Of a stretch of 64,000 nucleotides of DNA, positions 25,500-34,288 are shown piece by piece. Made by a program: the position numbers and the translations under genes. Each line of letters begins with the position of its first letter. Positions within the stretch are counted from its first letter, which is position 1. The DNA is from an uncultured Hyphomonas sp. (lineage in GTDB: Bacteria > Pseudomonadota > Alphaproteobacteria > Caulobacterales > Hyphomonadaceae): assembly GCF_963678195.1 (NCBI RefSeq), contig NZ_OY782759.1:2418001-2482000 (forward strand). The letters run 5' to 3'. Under the pieces are notes generated by a model. The model searched no databases, was not told where the DNA came from, and saw only the letters and a list, made by a program, of their open reading frames with translations.

Positions 25500-26619
25500 C
25501 CGGAGAGGCTTCCTGGCTGGCATGGCCGCCGTAGCGGGCTGTGCCAAGGCGGGCCCGCAGGTGGCCGGTGGTGCATTGGATGGTGTCAGCGCGAACAGTG
25601 ACATGATCGTGGTCAACGCCCTCGGCGGGCTCGGCGATCCGAACCATCCGGGCGTGCCCGGCGTATCCCCCCGCGTGCTGGCCGAAGCGCACGCCTCCGG
25701 CCTGACAGCGGTGAATGTGACGCTCGGCTATGTGGCCGGACCTCGGGACCCCTACGAATACTCCGTGGCCGATATTGCCGAGACCGATGCGATGGTGCGG
25801 GCGCATCCGGATGACCTGATGAAGATCTACACCGCGGCAGACATCCGCCGGGCGAAGGATGAGGGCAGGATCGGCCTCATCTACGGTTTCCAGAACGGCG
25901 CGATGATGGGCGACAAGCCGGAACGGGTCGACACGTTCGCAAACCTCGGTGTGCGTGTTTTCCAGCTGACCTACAATCCCGCCAACCAGCTGGGCGACGG
26001 CTCCATGGCGCCGGAGAACCGGGGCATCACGGACCTTGGCCGGGAGGTTATCGCGCGCTGCAATGCCAACCATGTGATGGTGGACCTGTCACACAGCGGC
26101 GAGCAGACCTGTCTCGAAGCGGCGCGTGCCTCCGCCCAACCGGTCTCGATCAATCATACGGGCTGCCGCGCGCTGACGGACCTGCCGCGCAACAAGACCG
26201 ATGAAGAGCTGCGCCTGGTGGCCGAGCGCGGCGGCTTTGTCGGCATCTATTTCATGCCCTTCCTGAACCCTACGGGCCACGCGACGGCCGAGGATGTGGT
26301 GGCGCATCTTGAGCATGCGGTGAACATCTGCGGCGAAGACCAGGTCGGCATCGGCACCGATGGCAGCGTTACGCAGATCGACGACCTCGCCGCCTATGAG
26401 GCCGTGCTGGCGAAAGAGATCGCCGAGCGCCGCGCCGCAGGCATCAGCGCTGCAGGCGAGCGGCCGGACACCTATCCGTTTGTGGTGGACCTGCGCGGCC
26501 CGGACCAGTTCCACAAACTTCAGAGGTTGCTGGCGGCGAAGGGCTGGAGCGAAGCCCGGATCGAAAAGATCATGGGACTGAACTTTATGCGCTATGCAGA
26601 AACAGTCTGGGGCGCTTGA
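25489..26619 (+). CDS. M19 membrane-dipeptidase-like lipoprotein, Tat signal, altered metal site
   Basis: 376 residues. N-terminus 'DRRGFLAGMAAVAGC' combines a twin-arginine signal with a lipobox Cys, so it is predicted to be exported folded and lipid-anchored. The M19 (renal dipeptidase) fold is clear: 'MVDLSHSGEQT' and 'SINHTGCRAL' hold the two distal His ligands, 'VGIGTDGS' follows. But the usual N-terminal H-x-D is replaced ('VVNALGGLGDPN') and the bridging Glu position reads Gln in 'GFQNGAMMG'. Either a diverged subfamily with another metal arrangement or a non-catalytic homologue. Coupled to the amidohydrolase upstream. Confidence 0.85.
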   Translation: MAIDRRGFLAGMAAVAGCAKAGPQVAGGALDGVSANSDMIVVNALGGLGDPNHPGVPGVSPRVLAEAHASGLTAVNVTLGYVAGPRDPYEYSVADIAETDAMVRAHPDDLMKIYTAADIRRAKDEGRIGLIYGFQNGAMMGDKPERVDTFANLGVRVFQLTYNPANQLGDGSMAPENRGITDLGREVIARCNANHVMVDLSHSGEQTCLEAARASAQPVSINHTGCRALTDLPRNKTDEELRLVAERGGFVGIYFMPFLNPTGHATAEDVVAHLEHAVNICGEDQVGIGTDGSVTQIDDLAAYEAVLAKEIAERRAAGISAAGERPDTYPFVVDLRGPDQFHKLQRLLAAKGWSEARIEKIMGLNFMRYAETVWGA

Positions 26620-26643
26620 GGGGGCTTCTGGAAGCCCGCAGCA

Positions 26644-26745
26644 GTGTCATCCCGGAAAACCCGAAGGGTTTATCCGGGACCCAGAACTGTGTTGCCACAA
26701 AAGGCTGGGCCCCGGATATTTGCTGCGCAAATTCCGGGGTGACAC
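26644..26745. repeat. Palindromic repeat, GTGTCATCCCGGAA type
   Basis: Arms GTGTCATCCCGGAA and TTCCGGGGTGACAC with internal hairpins (CCCGAAGGGTTTATCCGGG; ATTTGCTGCGCAAAT) and a 30-nt unique centre. Undisturbed version of the outer element at 22875-23116. Confidence 0.85.
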
Positions 26746-26780
26746 GCAGATGAAATTCCGTCTCTGACATGCTTTCTGCC

Positions 26781-27263
26781 TCAGCCCAGAACCTTCTCAA
26801 GCAGGACCGTCGTCAGGCCGCTGTTCCATTCGAGGTCCGGATACTGGTCGATCTCGCGGAAGCCGCGGGCGGCGTAGAAGGCGCGGCTTCCTGTGTTGAA
26901 CGTGTCGGTTTCGAGCCGCGCGGCGGGGTGCCCCGCGCGGGCGATCTCGCGCTCGGCAAAGTCCATCAGCGCGGACCCGACGCCCGTGCGTTCATGGTCG
27001 GAATGGACATGCAGCGCATGCACGAAGTCCCCCTCCCAATGGACAAACCCGGCCACCACGCCGCCGCGCGTCGCCACCCGGAACTCAAGCCCCCTGGCAT
27101 CGACATAGTCCGCAGGCCGATTACCCTGCCGGTACGCCTGCGCCGCGGCCACCGTCAGCTGTGGCAGCCAGGTGCGCTCGAACGTGTTGTGCAGAATGGC
27201 GATGAGGGCATCGCGGTCAGCGGGCTGCGCGGGGCGGATCAAGGTGGGTTCGGGATGGGGCAT
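26781..27263 (-). CDS. GNAT-family N-acetyltransferase
   Basis: 160 residues. Acetyl-CoA dependent acetyltransferase of unknown acceptor. Motif A is 'LHVHSDHERTGVGSALMDFAE' region, with the pyrophosphate-binding R-x-G-V-G-S; 'LETDTFNTGSRAFYAARGF' is the conserved motif B with the Tyr that serves as general acid. Stands alone between repeats. Confidence 0.88.
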   Translation of the reverse strand: MPHPEPTLIRPAQPADRDALIAILHNTFERTWLPQLTVAAAQAYRQGNRPADYVDARGLEFRVATRGGVVAGFVHWEGDFVHALHVHSDHERTGVGSALMDFAEREIARAGHPAARLETDTFNTGSRAFYAARGFREIDQYPDLEWNSGLTTVLLEKVLG

Positions 27264-27322
27264 GGGAGCACTCTACTTCAGCAGGCGCCTTCCGCAACGA
27301 AGACACCTGAGGGGCGACAGCC

Positions 27323-27447
27323 TCCCCCCTCCGACCGCTTCGCGGCCACCTCCCCCGCTCCGCAGGGGAGGATAAAGTCCGTACGCACGGCATGTACCAT
27401 CCTCCACCGCTTGCGGGGGAGGTGTCACCGAAGGTGACGGAGGGGGG
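27323..27447. repeat. Palindromic repeat, TCCCCCCTCCG type
   Basis: Flanking arms CCTCCCCCGC and GCGGGGGAGG, plus outer TCCCCCCTCCG / CGGAGGGGGGA, with a centre around AAAGTCCGTACGCACGGCAT. Same family as the inner element at 22936-23059. It occupies most of the 287 nt between the GNAT and AbiJ-like genes. Confidence 0.8.
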
Positions 27448-27508
27448 ATACGAGCTTTCCGCAGGCTCAATACTCACGGGGCGATCCTGACCGTGCCGCG
27501 AGTCCATT

Positions 27509-27540
27509 GGTGGGTATCGCTACGCTCAACCCAGCCTACG
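27509..27540. repeat. GGTGGGTATCGCTACGCTCAACC repeat, third copy
   Basis: Differs from the copy at 15734 by one base in the shared 22 nt and continues CAGCCTACG. It is 10 nt past the stop of the AbiJ-like gene, the same relative place as the copy behind the YezG-like gene. Confidence 0.6.
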
Positions 27541-27550
27541 CTTGCTATGA

Positions 27551-28411
27551 TTATGCTTCGGGAAAACTACGCTTTAGCCATGCCGCAAATGCCAAACACG
27601 CCGACAACATAAAGCGGGCCTCAGCTTCGGTGATCTCTTTTGACTCATCGGAGAGCGCATGCCGCATTCCACTTGGACTATTGGTCCAGCCGTAAATCTT
27701 GTCTAATCCAGCCTTGAGCGCCGGGTTCAAATCGCCGTCTTTTGCCAGCAGCTTCAGTCCGTCGCCTAATGTCACTGACGGCTTTTTTGTCAGAGACTTA
27801 ATGACACTTTCAACTCCGCTAATGCTCTCAGCAACACTACCACGATAATGGCCCGCCTTTATTTCTTCTGCTGACTGACGAAAATGTTCAGCAGCCTTTG
27901 GGTAGAGATTTAATTCAGCATAGTCTCGCTGATTGGCATCTGCCTCCGCATTGTCTGAAACCGGAATAAGTGTTGCCGTCCCATCATCCCACCGACCAAT
28001 AAATCGATAGCCAATAAGCTCCGACCTCAACAGATCCTGGACTTTTTCAAACTTGGTTTCGGAAAGCAGCCCTCTGCGGGCCATATACTGGAGCAAATCA
28101 AGGAGGTGTGGATCGGAAGATATGTATGACTTTATTCTTTCTCGAATGCGGCTTGTTGACTGAGGTATATCGTCTTCATACTCAGCAAAATATTCCACCC
28201 ACACCACATAAGTAGCTCCCGAAGGGATATATTCAGTGCGTCCCGTTTTTCTAACGGCGCGAGAACCAAACCCACCATTTATTACTGAATAGACCAGCGC
28301 GCGAAACCGACTGGTAACAGTTCGCTTAGAAGCAAGCCGAGGAAGCGGCTCCATCCCCTCCGCCTGAAGAAAGGATGTTTTCTTGCGCCTCTCAAGCTCA
28401 TCGTCGTTCAT
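27551..28411 (-). CDS. AbiJ-like putative phage-defence protein (HEPN-like C-terminus)
   Basis: 286 residues. The C-terminal half ('[17 protein letters not shown]', '[13 protein letters not shown]', '[10 protein letters not shown]', '[18 protein letters not shown]') matches the conserved pattern I know from AbiJ-NTD4-type abortive-infection proteins: an all-helical, HEPN-like module with a G-[IM]-R-H-A motif. The N-terminal half ('[16 protein letters not shown]') is less clear. Base composition is visibly AT-richer than the surroundings. Its ATG overlaps the pccB stop (ATGA), with no good ribosome site of its own, so expression should depend on pccB translation. Defence role is inferred; no search was possible. 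Confidence 0.5.
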   Translation of the reverse strand: MNDDELERRKKTSFLQAEGMEPLPRLASKRTVTSRFRALVYSVINGGFGSRAVRKTGRTEYIPSGATYVVWVEYFAEYEDDIPQSTSRIRERIKSYISSDPHLLDLLQYMARRGLLSETKFEKVQDLLRSELIGYRFIGRWDDGTATLIPVSDNAEADANQRDYAELNLYPKAAEHFRQSAEEIKAGHYRGSVAESISGVESVIKSLTKKPSVTLGDGLKLLAKDGDLNPALKAGLDKIYGWTNSPSGMRHALSDESKEITEAEARFMLSACLAFAAWLKRSFPEA

Positions 28412-29940
28412 AGTGGAATATTATCGTGCTTCTTCCACGGGTTTTCCAGCTGCTTGTTTTTCAGCGTGCGGAGAGATTTGGCGACGCGGCGGCGGGTTGA
28501 GTGGGGCATGATGATGTCGTCGATATAGCCTTTGCGCGCGGCGACATAGGGGTTGGCGAAATTGTCTTCGTACATCTTCGTGTGCTCGGCGATCTTTTCG
28601 GCGTCGCCGATGTCTTTGCGGAAGATGATTTCGACCGCACCCTTGGCGCCCATCACGGCGATCTCGGCCGTCGGCCAGGCATAGTTCACGTCGCCGCGCA
28701 AATGCTTGGAGCTCATCACGTCATAGGCGCCGCCATAGGCTTTCCGTGTAATGACGGTGACTTTCGGCACGGTGGCTTCGGCATAGGCGAACAGCAGCTT
28801 CGCGCCATGCTTGATGAGGCCGCCATATTCCTGCTTGGTGCCCGGCATGAAGCCCGGCACGTCCACGAAGGTGACGATCGGGATGTTGAAACAGTCGCAG
28901 AAGCGCACGAAGCGCGCCGCCTTGCGGGAGGCGTCGATGTCCAGAACGCCGGCCAGCGTCATCGGCTGGTTAGCGACGAAGCCCACGGTGGAGCCTTCGA
29001 TCCGGCCGAAGCCGCAGAGCACGTTGGCACCGAATTTCGGGCTGATCTCGAAGAAGTCGCCCTCGTCAGCCACTTTCTCGATCAGCTCGCGCATGTCGTA
29101 AGGCGAGTTCGGGTTCGGCGGGATCAGCGTGTCGAGGCTCTCGTCCACGCGCTCGACATCGTCGAACACGTCACGCACCGGCGGGTCTTCGCGGTTGGAC
29201 CCCGGCAGGAAGTCGATCAGGCGGCGCATCTGCACCAGCGCCTCGATGTCGTTCTCGAACGCGCCATCGACCACGCCGGACTTGGCCGCGTGCACGGAGG
29301 CCCCGCCGAGCGACTCGTGGGTGACTTCCTCATTCGTCACGGTCTTCACCACGTCCGGGCCGGTGACGTACATGTAGGAGGTGTCCTTCACCATGAAGAT
29401 GAAGTCCGTCATGGCCGGGGAGTAAACGTCCCCGCCGGCGCACGGGCCCATGATGACGGAGATCTGCGGGATGACGCCGGAGGAGAGCACATTCTCCATG
29501 AAGATGTCGGCATAGCCAGCGAGGCTGTCCACGCCTTCCTGGATGCGCGCGCCGCCGGCATCGAAAATGCCGATCACCGGGGCGCCGACGCGGGCCGCCG
29601 CCTGCTGGACCTTCACGATCTTCGCCGCGTGCGCCTTGGAGAGCGAACCGCCGAAGACGGTGAAATCCTTGGAGAAGACGTAAACGAGGCGGCCATTGAC
29701 CGTGCCCTGGCCGGTGACGACGCCGTCACCGGGGATGCGCTGGCTTTCCATGCCGAAGTCAGAGCACTGGTGCTCCACGAACATGTCATACTCTTCGAAG
29801 CTGCCTTCATCGAGCAGGACAGCGATGCGTTCGCGGGCCGTCAGCTTGCCTTTGGCGTGCTGGGATTCGATCCGCCGCTCACCGCCGCCGAGGCGGGCCT
29901 GTTCGCGTTTCTGCTCCAGTGCTTCGATCACATCCTGCAT
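28408..29940 (-). CDS. pccB: Propionyl-CoA carboxylase beta subunit
   Basis: 510 residues, full length. Carboxyltransferase subunit that moves CO2 from biotin to propionyl-CoA on the way to methylmalonyl-CoA. N-terminal '[21 protein letters not shown]', '[17 protein letters not shown]', '[19 protein letters not shown]', '[16 protein letters not shown]' and C-terminal 'KRTLKNKQ-NP-KKH-NIPL'-like ending are all standard (here '[16 protein letters not shown]'). GGAG lies just before ATG 29940. The biotin-carrying alpha subunit is not in this window. The stop overlaps the start of the AbiJ-like gene. Confidence 0.95.
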   Translation of the reverse strand: MQDVIEALEQKREQARLGGGERRIESQHAKGKLTARERIAVLLDEGSFEEYDMFVEHQCSDFGMESQRIPGDGVVTGQGTVNGRLVYVFSKDFTVFGGSLSKAHAAKIVKVQQAAARVGAPVIGIFDAGGARIQEGVDSLAGYADIFMENVLSSGVIPQISVIMGPCAGGDVYSPAMTDFIFMVKDTSYMYVTGPDVVKTVTNEEVTHESLGGASVHAAKSGVVDGAFENDIEALVQMRRLIDFLPGSNREDPPVRDVFDDVERVDESLDTLIPPNPNSPYDMRELIEKVADEGDFFEISPKFGANVLCGFGRIEGSTVGFVANQPMTLAGVLDIDASRKAARFVRFCDCFNIPIVTFVDVPGFMPGTKQEYGGLIKHGAKLLFAYAEATVPKVTVITRKAYGGAYDVMSSKHLRGDVNYAWPTAEIAVMGAKGAVEIIFRKDIGDAEKIAEHTKMYEDNFANPYVAARKGYIDDIIMPHSTRRRVAKSLRTLKNKQLENPWKKHDNIPL

Positions 29941-30151
29941 TCGCCCGGGCTCCTTGCCAAAAGAGTGTCATATGTTTTGTCCGAAGTGCTTGATAATCGC
30001 CCCAATTTCAATGGCAAGGGCAAGCGGGAGGCAATCTCGCCGCTCACCCAGCGGATTGCCGCAGCGTCATCGCGCTTTCGGGGCGGGTTGCTGACAGGGC
30101 GGCCCGTTCCTTGCTAGCGTCAGGATAGCCCTTCCGGAACGGGATTCTCCG

Positions 30152-30892
30152 ATGCGACCTGCCCTGCGCCCCCTGCTGCGAGCGACTGCCTTTGCAGGCC
30201 TTGTCATGATCTCTGCATGCCTTGATGCCGCATCAGAAACAGAGTGCGGGCCTGATGCGCTGGGCGTTTCCCGCACGCTGATGCTGACGCCTGAGTCGCC
30301 GCCGCCTTATGACCTGCTTCAGCCCGGCGAAGTGATCCTCACCTTTGATGACGGCCCGGCCTGGTACCGCACCAAGCGCGTCATGAACGAGCTGTCGAAA
30401 GAGTGCACTCAGGCCACCTTCTTCCTTCAGGGAAACAAGGCCGAAGCCTCATCCGGCATCGCAAAATCGATCCGGGAGGCCGGCCATTCGGTGGGCAGCC
30501 ACAGCTGGGATCATGCGAACCTGGCCGACCTGCCACTGGAGGAAGCCGTGGCAAACGCCCTCCATGGGCAGGCGGCCGTGTCAGCGGCAATCGGAGAGGA
30601 CACACCGCTCTTCCGCTTTCCGTTCATCGCCACCACGCCGGAACTCTCTGAAGCGATCAAGGCCGAAGGCCTGATCGATGTCACCGTAACCGTGGATGGC
30701 GCCGACTGGACCGGGATTCCCCCGGAAGACTCTGTCGCGCAGATCCTGGCCATGCTGGAACAGCACAACCGGCGCGGCATGGTGCTGCTGCACGACCCGT
30801 TTCCCATGTCTGCACGGCGCACGCGTCTTCTGCTGCAGTCATTGAAGTCTGAGGGTTATCGCGTCGTCGCGCTGGAACAACCGGGAAATTAA
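30152..30892 (+). CDS. Polysaccharide deacetylase lipoprotein
   Basis: 246 residues. Lipobox 'VMISACLD' predicts a lipoprotein facing the periplasm. NodB-type deacetylase: 'LTFDDGPAWY' (catalytic Asp pair), 'TQATFFLQGNKA', 'GHSVGSHSWDHANL' (metal His pair), 'FRFPF' and the C-terminal 'MVLLHDPF'. Removes N- or O-acetyl groups from a glycan, possibly peptidoglycan or an exopolysaccharide. The two genes downstream add acyl groups, so all three may tune the same polymer. Confidence 0.9.
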   Translation: MRPALRPLLRATAFAGLVMISACLDAASETECGPDALGVSRTLMLTPESPPPYDLLQPGEVILTFDDGPAWYRTKRVMNELSKECTQATFFLQGNKAEASSGIAKSIREAGHSVGSHSWDHANLADLPLEEAVANALHGQAAVSAAIGEDTPLFRFPFIATTPELSEAIKAEGLIDVTVTVDGADWTGIPPEDSVAQILAMLEQHNRRGMVLLHDPFPMSARRTRLLLQSLKSEGYRVVALEQPGN

Positions 30893-30962
30893 TTCCCGTA
30901 TCTGGCGAACTGGCATACATCCTGCACCTTCCGCCCGATACGAAACCCCTTTTCCGGCTGCC

Positions 30963-32033
30963 ATGATTACCCAGATCCGAACTGCCCTGTTTTCCGCCAT
31001 CCTGTTCGCCATCGGCTTTGTTGCCGTGGCGATCCCGCTGTCGCTCGGCCTGCGCGCGGCGACCCCGATGCCGGACCTTCTCGTCCTCAGCCCGAAGCTG
31101 GAGGCCTACAAAGCCGCGCCTGAGAAATACGACACGGTCTTCATCGGCAGCTCGCGCACCTTCTATCATATCCTGCCGGACGCCGTGGAAGCCGGCGCGG
31201 CAGAGGCTGGTTGTCCGGACTGGAAGGTCTACAATCTCGGCGTCTTCGGCCTGACCGGCGCCGAGCAGGACTGGATGATCGACCAGGTCGTCACCGCTGG
31301 CGGGGACTCGCTGAAACGCATCGTCATCGAGGACGCGCTGCCGAACGAGCGCACGCTGGACGGCGTCACCACCAACCGCGCACGCTATTTCAGCAGCCCG
31401 GACATGTGGCCGGCCCAGATTGCCAGCATCACCTCCTATCCGGAATCGCTGCCGAAGCGTGTGTTCCGGGGCGGCATGTTCGCACTGGGAACAGGCTTTG
31501 ACCTCTCAGGCGTGGGCCGGGGCGCAGAACTTCTTTTCCCGCCGGGCGATCCGGAAGAGCCGAAAAGCTTCGATCTGTCGAATGACGGCTTTGAGGCGCT
31601 GGGCTCGATCATGACGCCGGACATCGAAGCCCGCCGCAAGGATTTCGAGGACAAGCCGGACCAGTTCAAACAGGACCTCGCCCTCTATGGCGCCCACAGT
31701 GACGAAGATGTCAGCGCCCGCGCCGCCTATCTGGCTCAGCGGCTGGACCGCCTGAAGGCGCGCGGCCTGAACGCAGCGCTTTACATCTCACCGGACCTGC
31801 CAGAGCTCGACCGGACACCGCGCACGGGCGAAGCGATCAAAGCGCTTGGTGACTACAAGGTGCTGAACTTCAACCGGCCGGATGTCTATCCGGACCTGTT
31901 CGAGCGCGATCTCTGGTTCGACTTCAGCCATTTCGGCGAAACCGGCGCGCGCATGCTGAGCCGCAAAGTGGGCGCGGAATACTGCGCCATGTCATCCACC
32001 GGAAAGGACACGGTCGCCAATGCTGTTCGTTGA
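30963..32033 (+). CDS. SGNH-like protein partnering the MBOAT acyltransferase
   Basis: 356 residues with an N-terminal membrane anchor ('FSAILFAIGFVAVAIPLSLG'). 'FIGSSRTFYH' (Ser in the G-x-S position) and 'LWFDFSHFGETGARML' (Asp-x-x-His) resemble the catalytic blocks of SGNH/AlgJ-like O-acetyltransferases. Its end overlaps the MBOAT gene by 14 nt, the usual pairing in alginate- or cellulose-acetylation systems, where MBOAT carries acetyl across the membrane and the SGNH protein transfers it. Exact substrate unknown. Confidence 0.72.
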   Translation: MITQIRTALFSAILFAIGFVAVAIPLSLGLRAATPMPDLLVLSPKLEAYKAAPEKYDTVFIGSSRTFYHILPDAVEAGAAEAGCPDWKVYNLGVFGLTGAEQDWMIDQVVTAGGDSLKRIVIEDALPNERTLDGVTTNRARYFSSPDMWPAQIASITSYPESLPKRVFRGGMFALGTGFDLSGVGRGAELLFPPGDPEEPKSFDLSNDGFEALGSIMTPDIEARRKDFEDKPDQFKQDLALYGAHSDEDVSARAAYLAQRLDRLKARGLNAALYISPDLPELDRTPRTGEAIKALGDYKVLNFNRPDVYPDLFERDLWFDFSHFGETGARMLSRKVGAEYCAMSSTGKDTVANAVR

Positions 32034-33432
32034 AGCCCGCTTTTTCCTCTTTTTCGGCATCGTCTTCGGCCTCGTCTGGGCGCTGCGCAGCAATCTTTGG
32101 CGCAAGCGCGTCCTGACGCTTGCCTCCTATGTGTTCTATGGCGCGTGGGACTGGCGGTTCCTCGGCCTGATCATGCTGGTGACGATTGTCAGCTATCTGG
32201 TCGGCAATGCGGCCACCCTGCCCGAGTCCGAAACGAGAAAACGCAAATGGGCGCTCGGCGCCGGTATTGTGTTTTCCTTGTGCGTCCTCGGACTGTTCAA
32301 ATACTTCAACTTCTTCGCTGACAGTTTTGTCGACTTCGCAGGCCTGATGGGATTCAATGCCGGTCATGTGACGCTGAACCTCGTCCTGCCGGTCGGCATC
32401 AGCTTCTACACCTTCCAGGCCATCTCCTACATGGTGGACGTCCACCGCGGCGTGATCCACGCGCGGCGCAGCTTCCTGGATGTGGCCTTCTATATCGCCT
32501 TCTTCCCGCAGCTGGTGGCCGGCCCGATCGTGCGCGCGTCCGACTTCATCCCCCAGATGGACACCGCGCGGAAGTGGAGTGACGTCGCCGTGCGGGCGAG
32601 CGTGGCCCTTTTCCTGGTCGGCTTCTTCAAGAAAGCCTGCGTCTCCGATAATATCGCGCCCTATGTGGACCTGATCTTTGCCGATCCGTCCGCCTACACC
32701 GCGCACAGCGTGATCGCCGGCGTGCTGCTCTACGGCATCCAGATCTATTGCGACTTCTCGGGCTATTCCGACATGGCCATCGCGACGGCTGGCCTGCTGG
32801 GATACAAATTCCCGCCGAACTTCAACTCGCCATACCTGTCGCGCGACATCCAGATCTTCTGGCGCCGGTGGCATATCTCGCTGTCCAGCTGGCTGCGCGA
32901 CTATCTCTACATTCCGCTCGGCGGGAACCGCAAAGGCGACATGCGCCGCGATGTGAACCTGATGACCACCATGGTTCTGGGCGGCCTGTGGCATGGCGCA
33001 TCCTTCAACTTCATCATCTGGGGCTTCCTGCACGGCCTCGCCCTGATGGTCGAGCGGACCTGGAGCGACCATGTCGCCAAACGCTTCAACCCGATGGGCC
33101 TGATCGGCATCATCATCGGCACAGCGATGACCTATTACTGGGTCAACCTCGCCTGGATCTTCTTCCGCGCCCCGACGCTGGAGGAATCCCTGTCCATCGC
33201 GAAGACCTATATGACGTTCAGTTCCGAAGGCACGCAGAACCTGCCAGCCGTGGTGTGGCCGTTCATCCTGGCCATGGGGGTGTTCCACATCATCAGCCAC
33301 AGGATCAAGCTGGGCGAAATGCTGGCGCAGATCCCGCCGGCCCGTTTCGCGCTGGCCACGGGCGCCCTTGCGGCACTGGCGCTCTCCTTCGTCCCGCTCG
33401 GCTACCGGCCCTTCATCTACTTCCAGTTCTGA
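32020..33432 (+). CDS. MBOAT-family O-acyltransferase (AlgI/DltB-like)
   Basis: 470 residues with about ten membrane helices. AlgI-type features: 'GISFYTFQAISYMVDVHRG', 'AFFPQLVAGPIVRASDF', 'RWHISLSSWLRDYLYIPLGG' and 'LGGLWHGASFNFIIWG', the last containing the invariant His. Transfers an acyl group across the inner membrane for O-acylation of a surface polysaccharide. Last gene of the deacetylase/SGNH/MBOAT run and followed by a strong terminator. Confidence 0.92.
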   Translation: MLFVEARFFLFFGIVFGLVWALRSNLWRKRVLTLASYVFYGAWDWRFLGLIMLVTIVSYLVGNAATLPESETRKRKWALGAGIVFSLCVLGLFKYFNFFADSFVDFAGLMGFNAGHVTLNLVLPVGISFYTFQAISYMVDVHRGVIHARRSFLDVAFYIAFFPQLVAGPIVRASDFIPQMDTARKWSDVAVRASVALFLVGFFKKACVSDNIAPYVDLIFADPSAYTAHSVIAGVLLYGIQIYCDFSGYSDMAIATAGLLGYKFPPNFNSPYLSRDIQIFWRRWHISLSSWLRDYLYIPLGGNRKGDMRRDVNLMTTMVLGGLWHGASFNFIIWGFLHGLALMVERTWSDHVAKRFNPMGLIGIIIGTAMTYYWVNLAWIFFRAPTLEESLSIAKTYMTFSSEGTQNLPAVVWPFILAMGVFHIISHRIKLGEMLAQIPPARFALATGALAALALSFVPLGYRPFIYFQF

Positions 33433-33455
33433 TAGGCAGGCATGACTCAAAAGAA

Positions 33456-33485
33456 CGCCCCGGATGTTCAGTCCGGGGCGTTTTT
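33456..33485 (+). terminator. Rho-independent terminator after the MBOAT gene
   Basis: Stem CGCCCCGGA / TCCGGGGCG (33456-33464, 33472-33480), 7-nt loop, then TTTTT. On the opposite strand the hairpin is followed by GTTCTTTTGAG, so it may also stop transcripts from the gene ending at 33515. Confidence 0.9.
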
Positions 33486-33514
33486 CCGTTTCGGCTCTTC
33501 TGGCCGCGCAGATT

Positions 33515-34027
33515 TTACCAGCGTCTGTCGTGGCCGCGATAACGCGGTCCACCACGGGTCTGGGGAATGCCCTGAATGCCTGTCACGCGGCCATTGCGGA
33601 TCGTACAGCTGATACTCGCGTCGAACTCGTGCCGGCGGCCTTCGAGCTCCACGTCACGGAAACGGACCGTGTAGCCGTGCCGGCCGAAAGGCTGGGCCCA
33701 GGCGCGGCTGTCAAAGTCGACATCCCGGAAGCCCATCCGGCGCGCTTCGCGGCGAATGCCGGCGCGGCAGGCGCGGATAGCCTCCCGGCCCATCCGGTCG
33801 CGAGCATTGGGTGCATATCCGCGCTTCGCGCCGCGGTAGCTGTACGCAGCCGGACGATAGTCATCCCGGCCATGCCCCACCCTGATAAACAGCGTGGAAT
33901 TGTCACCAATATCCGTGACAACCGCTGCCCGGAGCTGCGGACTGTCCGCTGCGGCAGGGAGTGCGAAGAGCGCCGACGCAGCAAAGGCAACGGCAGCCGC
34001 TCCAGAAGTCATGACGTGTTTCATCAT
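33515..34027 (-). CDS. Small exported basic protein, unknown function
   Basis: 170 residues from the paired Met codons at 34027/34024. A clear signal peptide ('AAAVAFAASALFALPAAADS') marks it as periplasmic or secreted. The mature part is Arg/Gly/Tyr-rich ('RDDYRPAAYSYRGAKRGYAPN'-region) with two Cys in 'AIRACRAGI' and 'SISCTIRNGRV', which could form a disulfide. 'SCTIRNGRVTGI' resembles repeats in small PepSY/hypothetical secreted proteins but not enough to name. It is divergent from the DUF1800 gene; the 261 nt between hold an AT-rich stretch around 34080-34215 that may contain both promoters. Confidence 0.7.
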   Translation of the reverse strand: MMKHVMTSGAAAVAFAASALFALPAAADSPQLRAAVVTDIGDNSTLFIRVGHGRDDYRPAAYSYRGAKRGYAPNARDRMGREAIRACRAGIRREARRMGFRDVDFDSRAWAQPFGRHGYTVRFRDVELEGRRHEFDASISCTIRNGRVTGIQGIPQTRGGPRYRGHDRRW

Positions 34028-34288
34028 GCCCGACAGAAAACACACCGTACCGGAACCGATACTGAAATACGCGTTCATTTCCGGTTGCTGCTCAAATCGG
34101 GCAGCAACCAAACGTTTCGACACAAAAATGGCTGGTTCTGCCGTATTTCGCCTGATGGGCGATTTTTACAGCAGGCAATTCGGGCATAACTGCAGTTTTC
34201 CCAACCATTCCGATAATTAAGGTGACGAAACTCCGTGACACAGGCATGCGGGTGGATAAACCGACAATCCAGAACGGATGGTGGAGCC

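Noticed and set aside
22875-27447. CRISPR array suspicion from repeated blocks
   Set aside because: The repeats are long palindromes of different families at irregular spacing, without uniform direct repeats or spacers, and no cas genes are near.
28501-30117. 538-codon frame opposite pccB
   Set aside because: Antisense to a full-length conserved gene; His/Val/Asp-rich product is typical of such shadows.
31924-33555. 543-codon frame opposite the MBOAT gene
   Set aside because: Antisense to conserved membrane protein and crosses its terminator.
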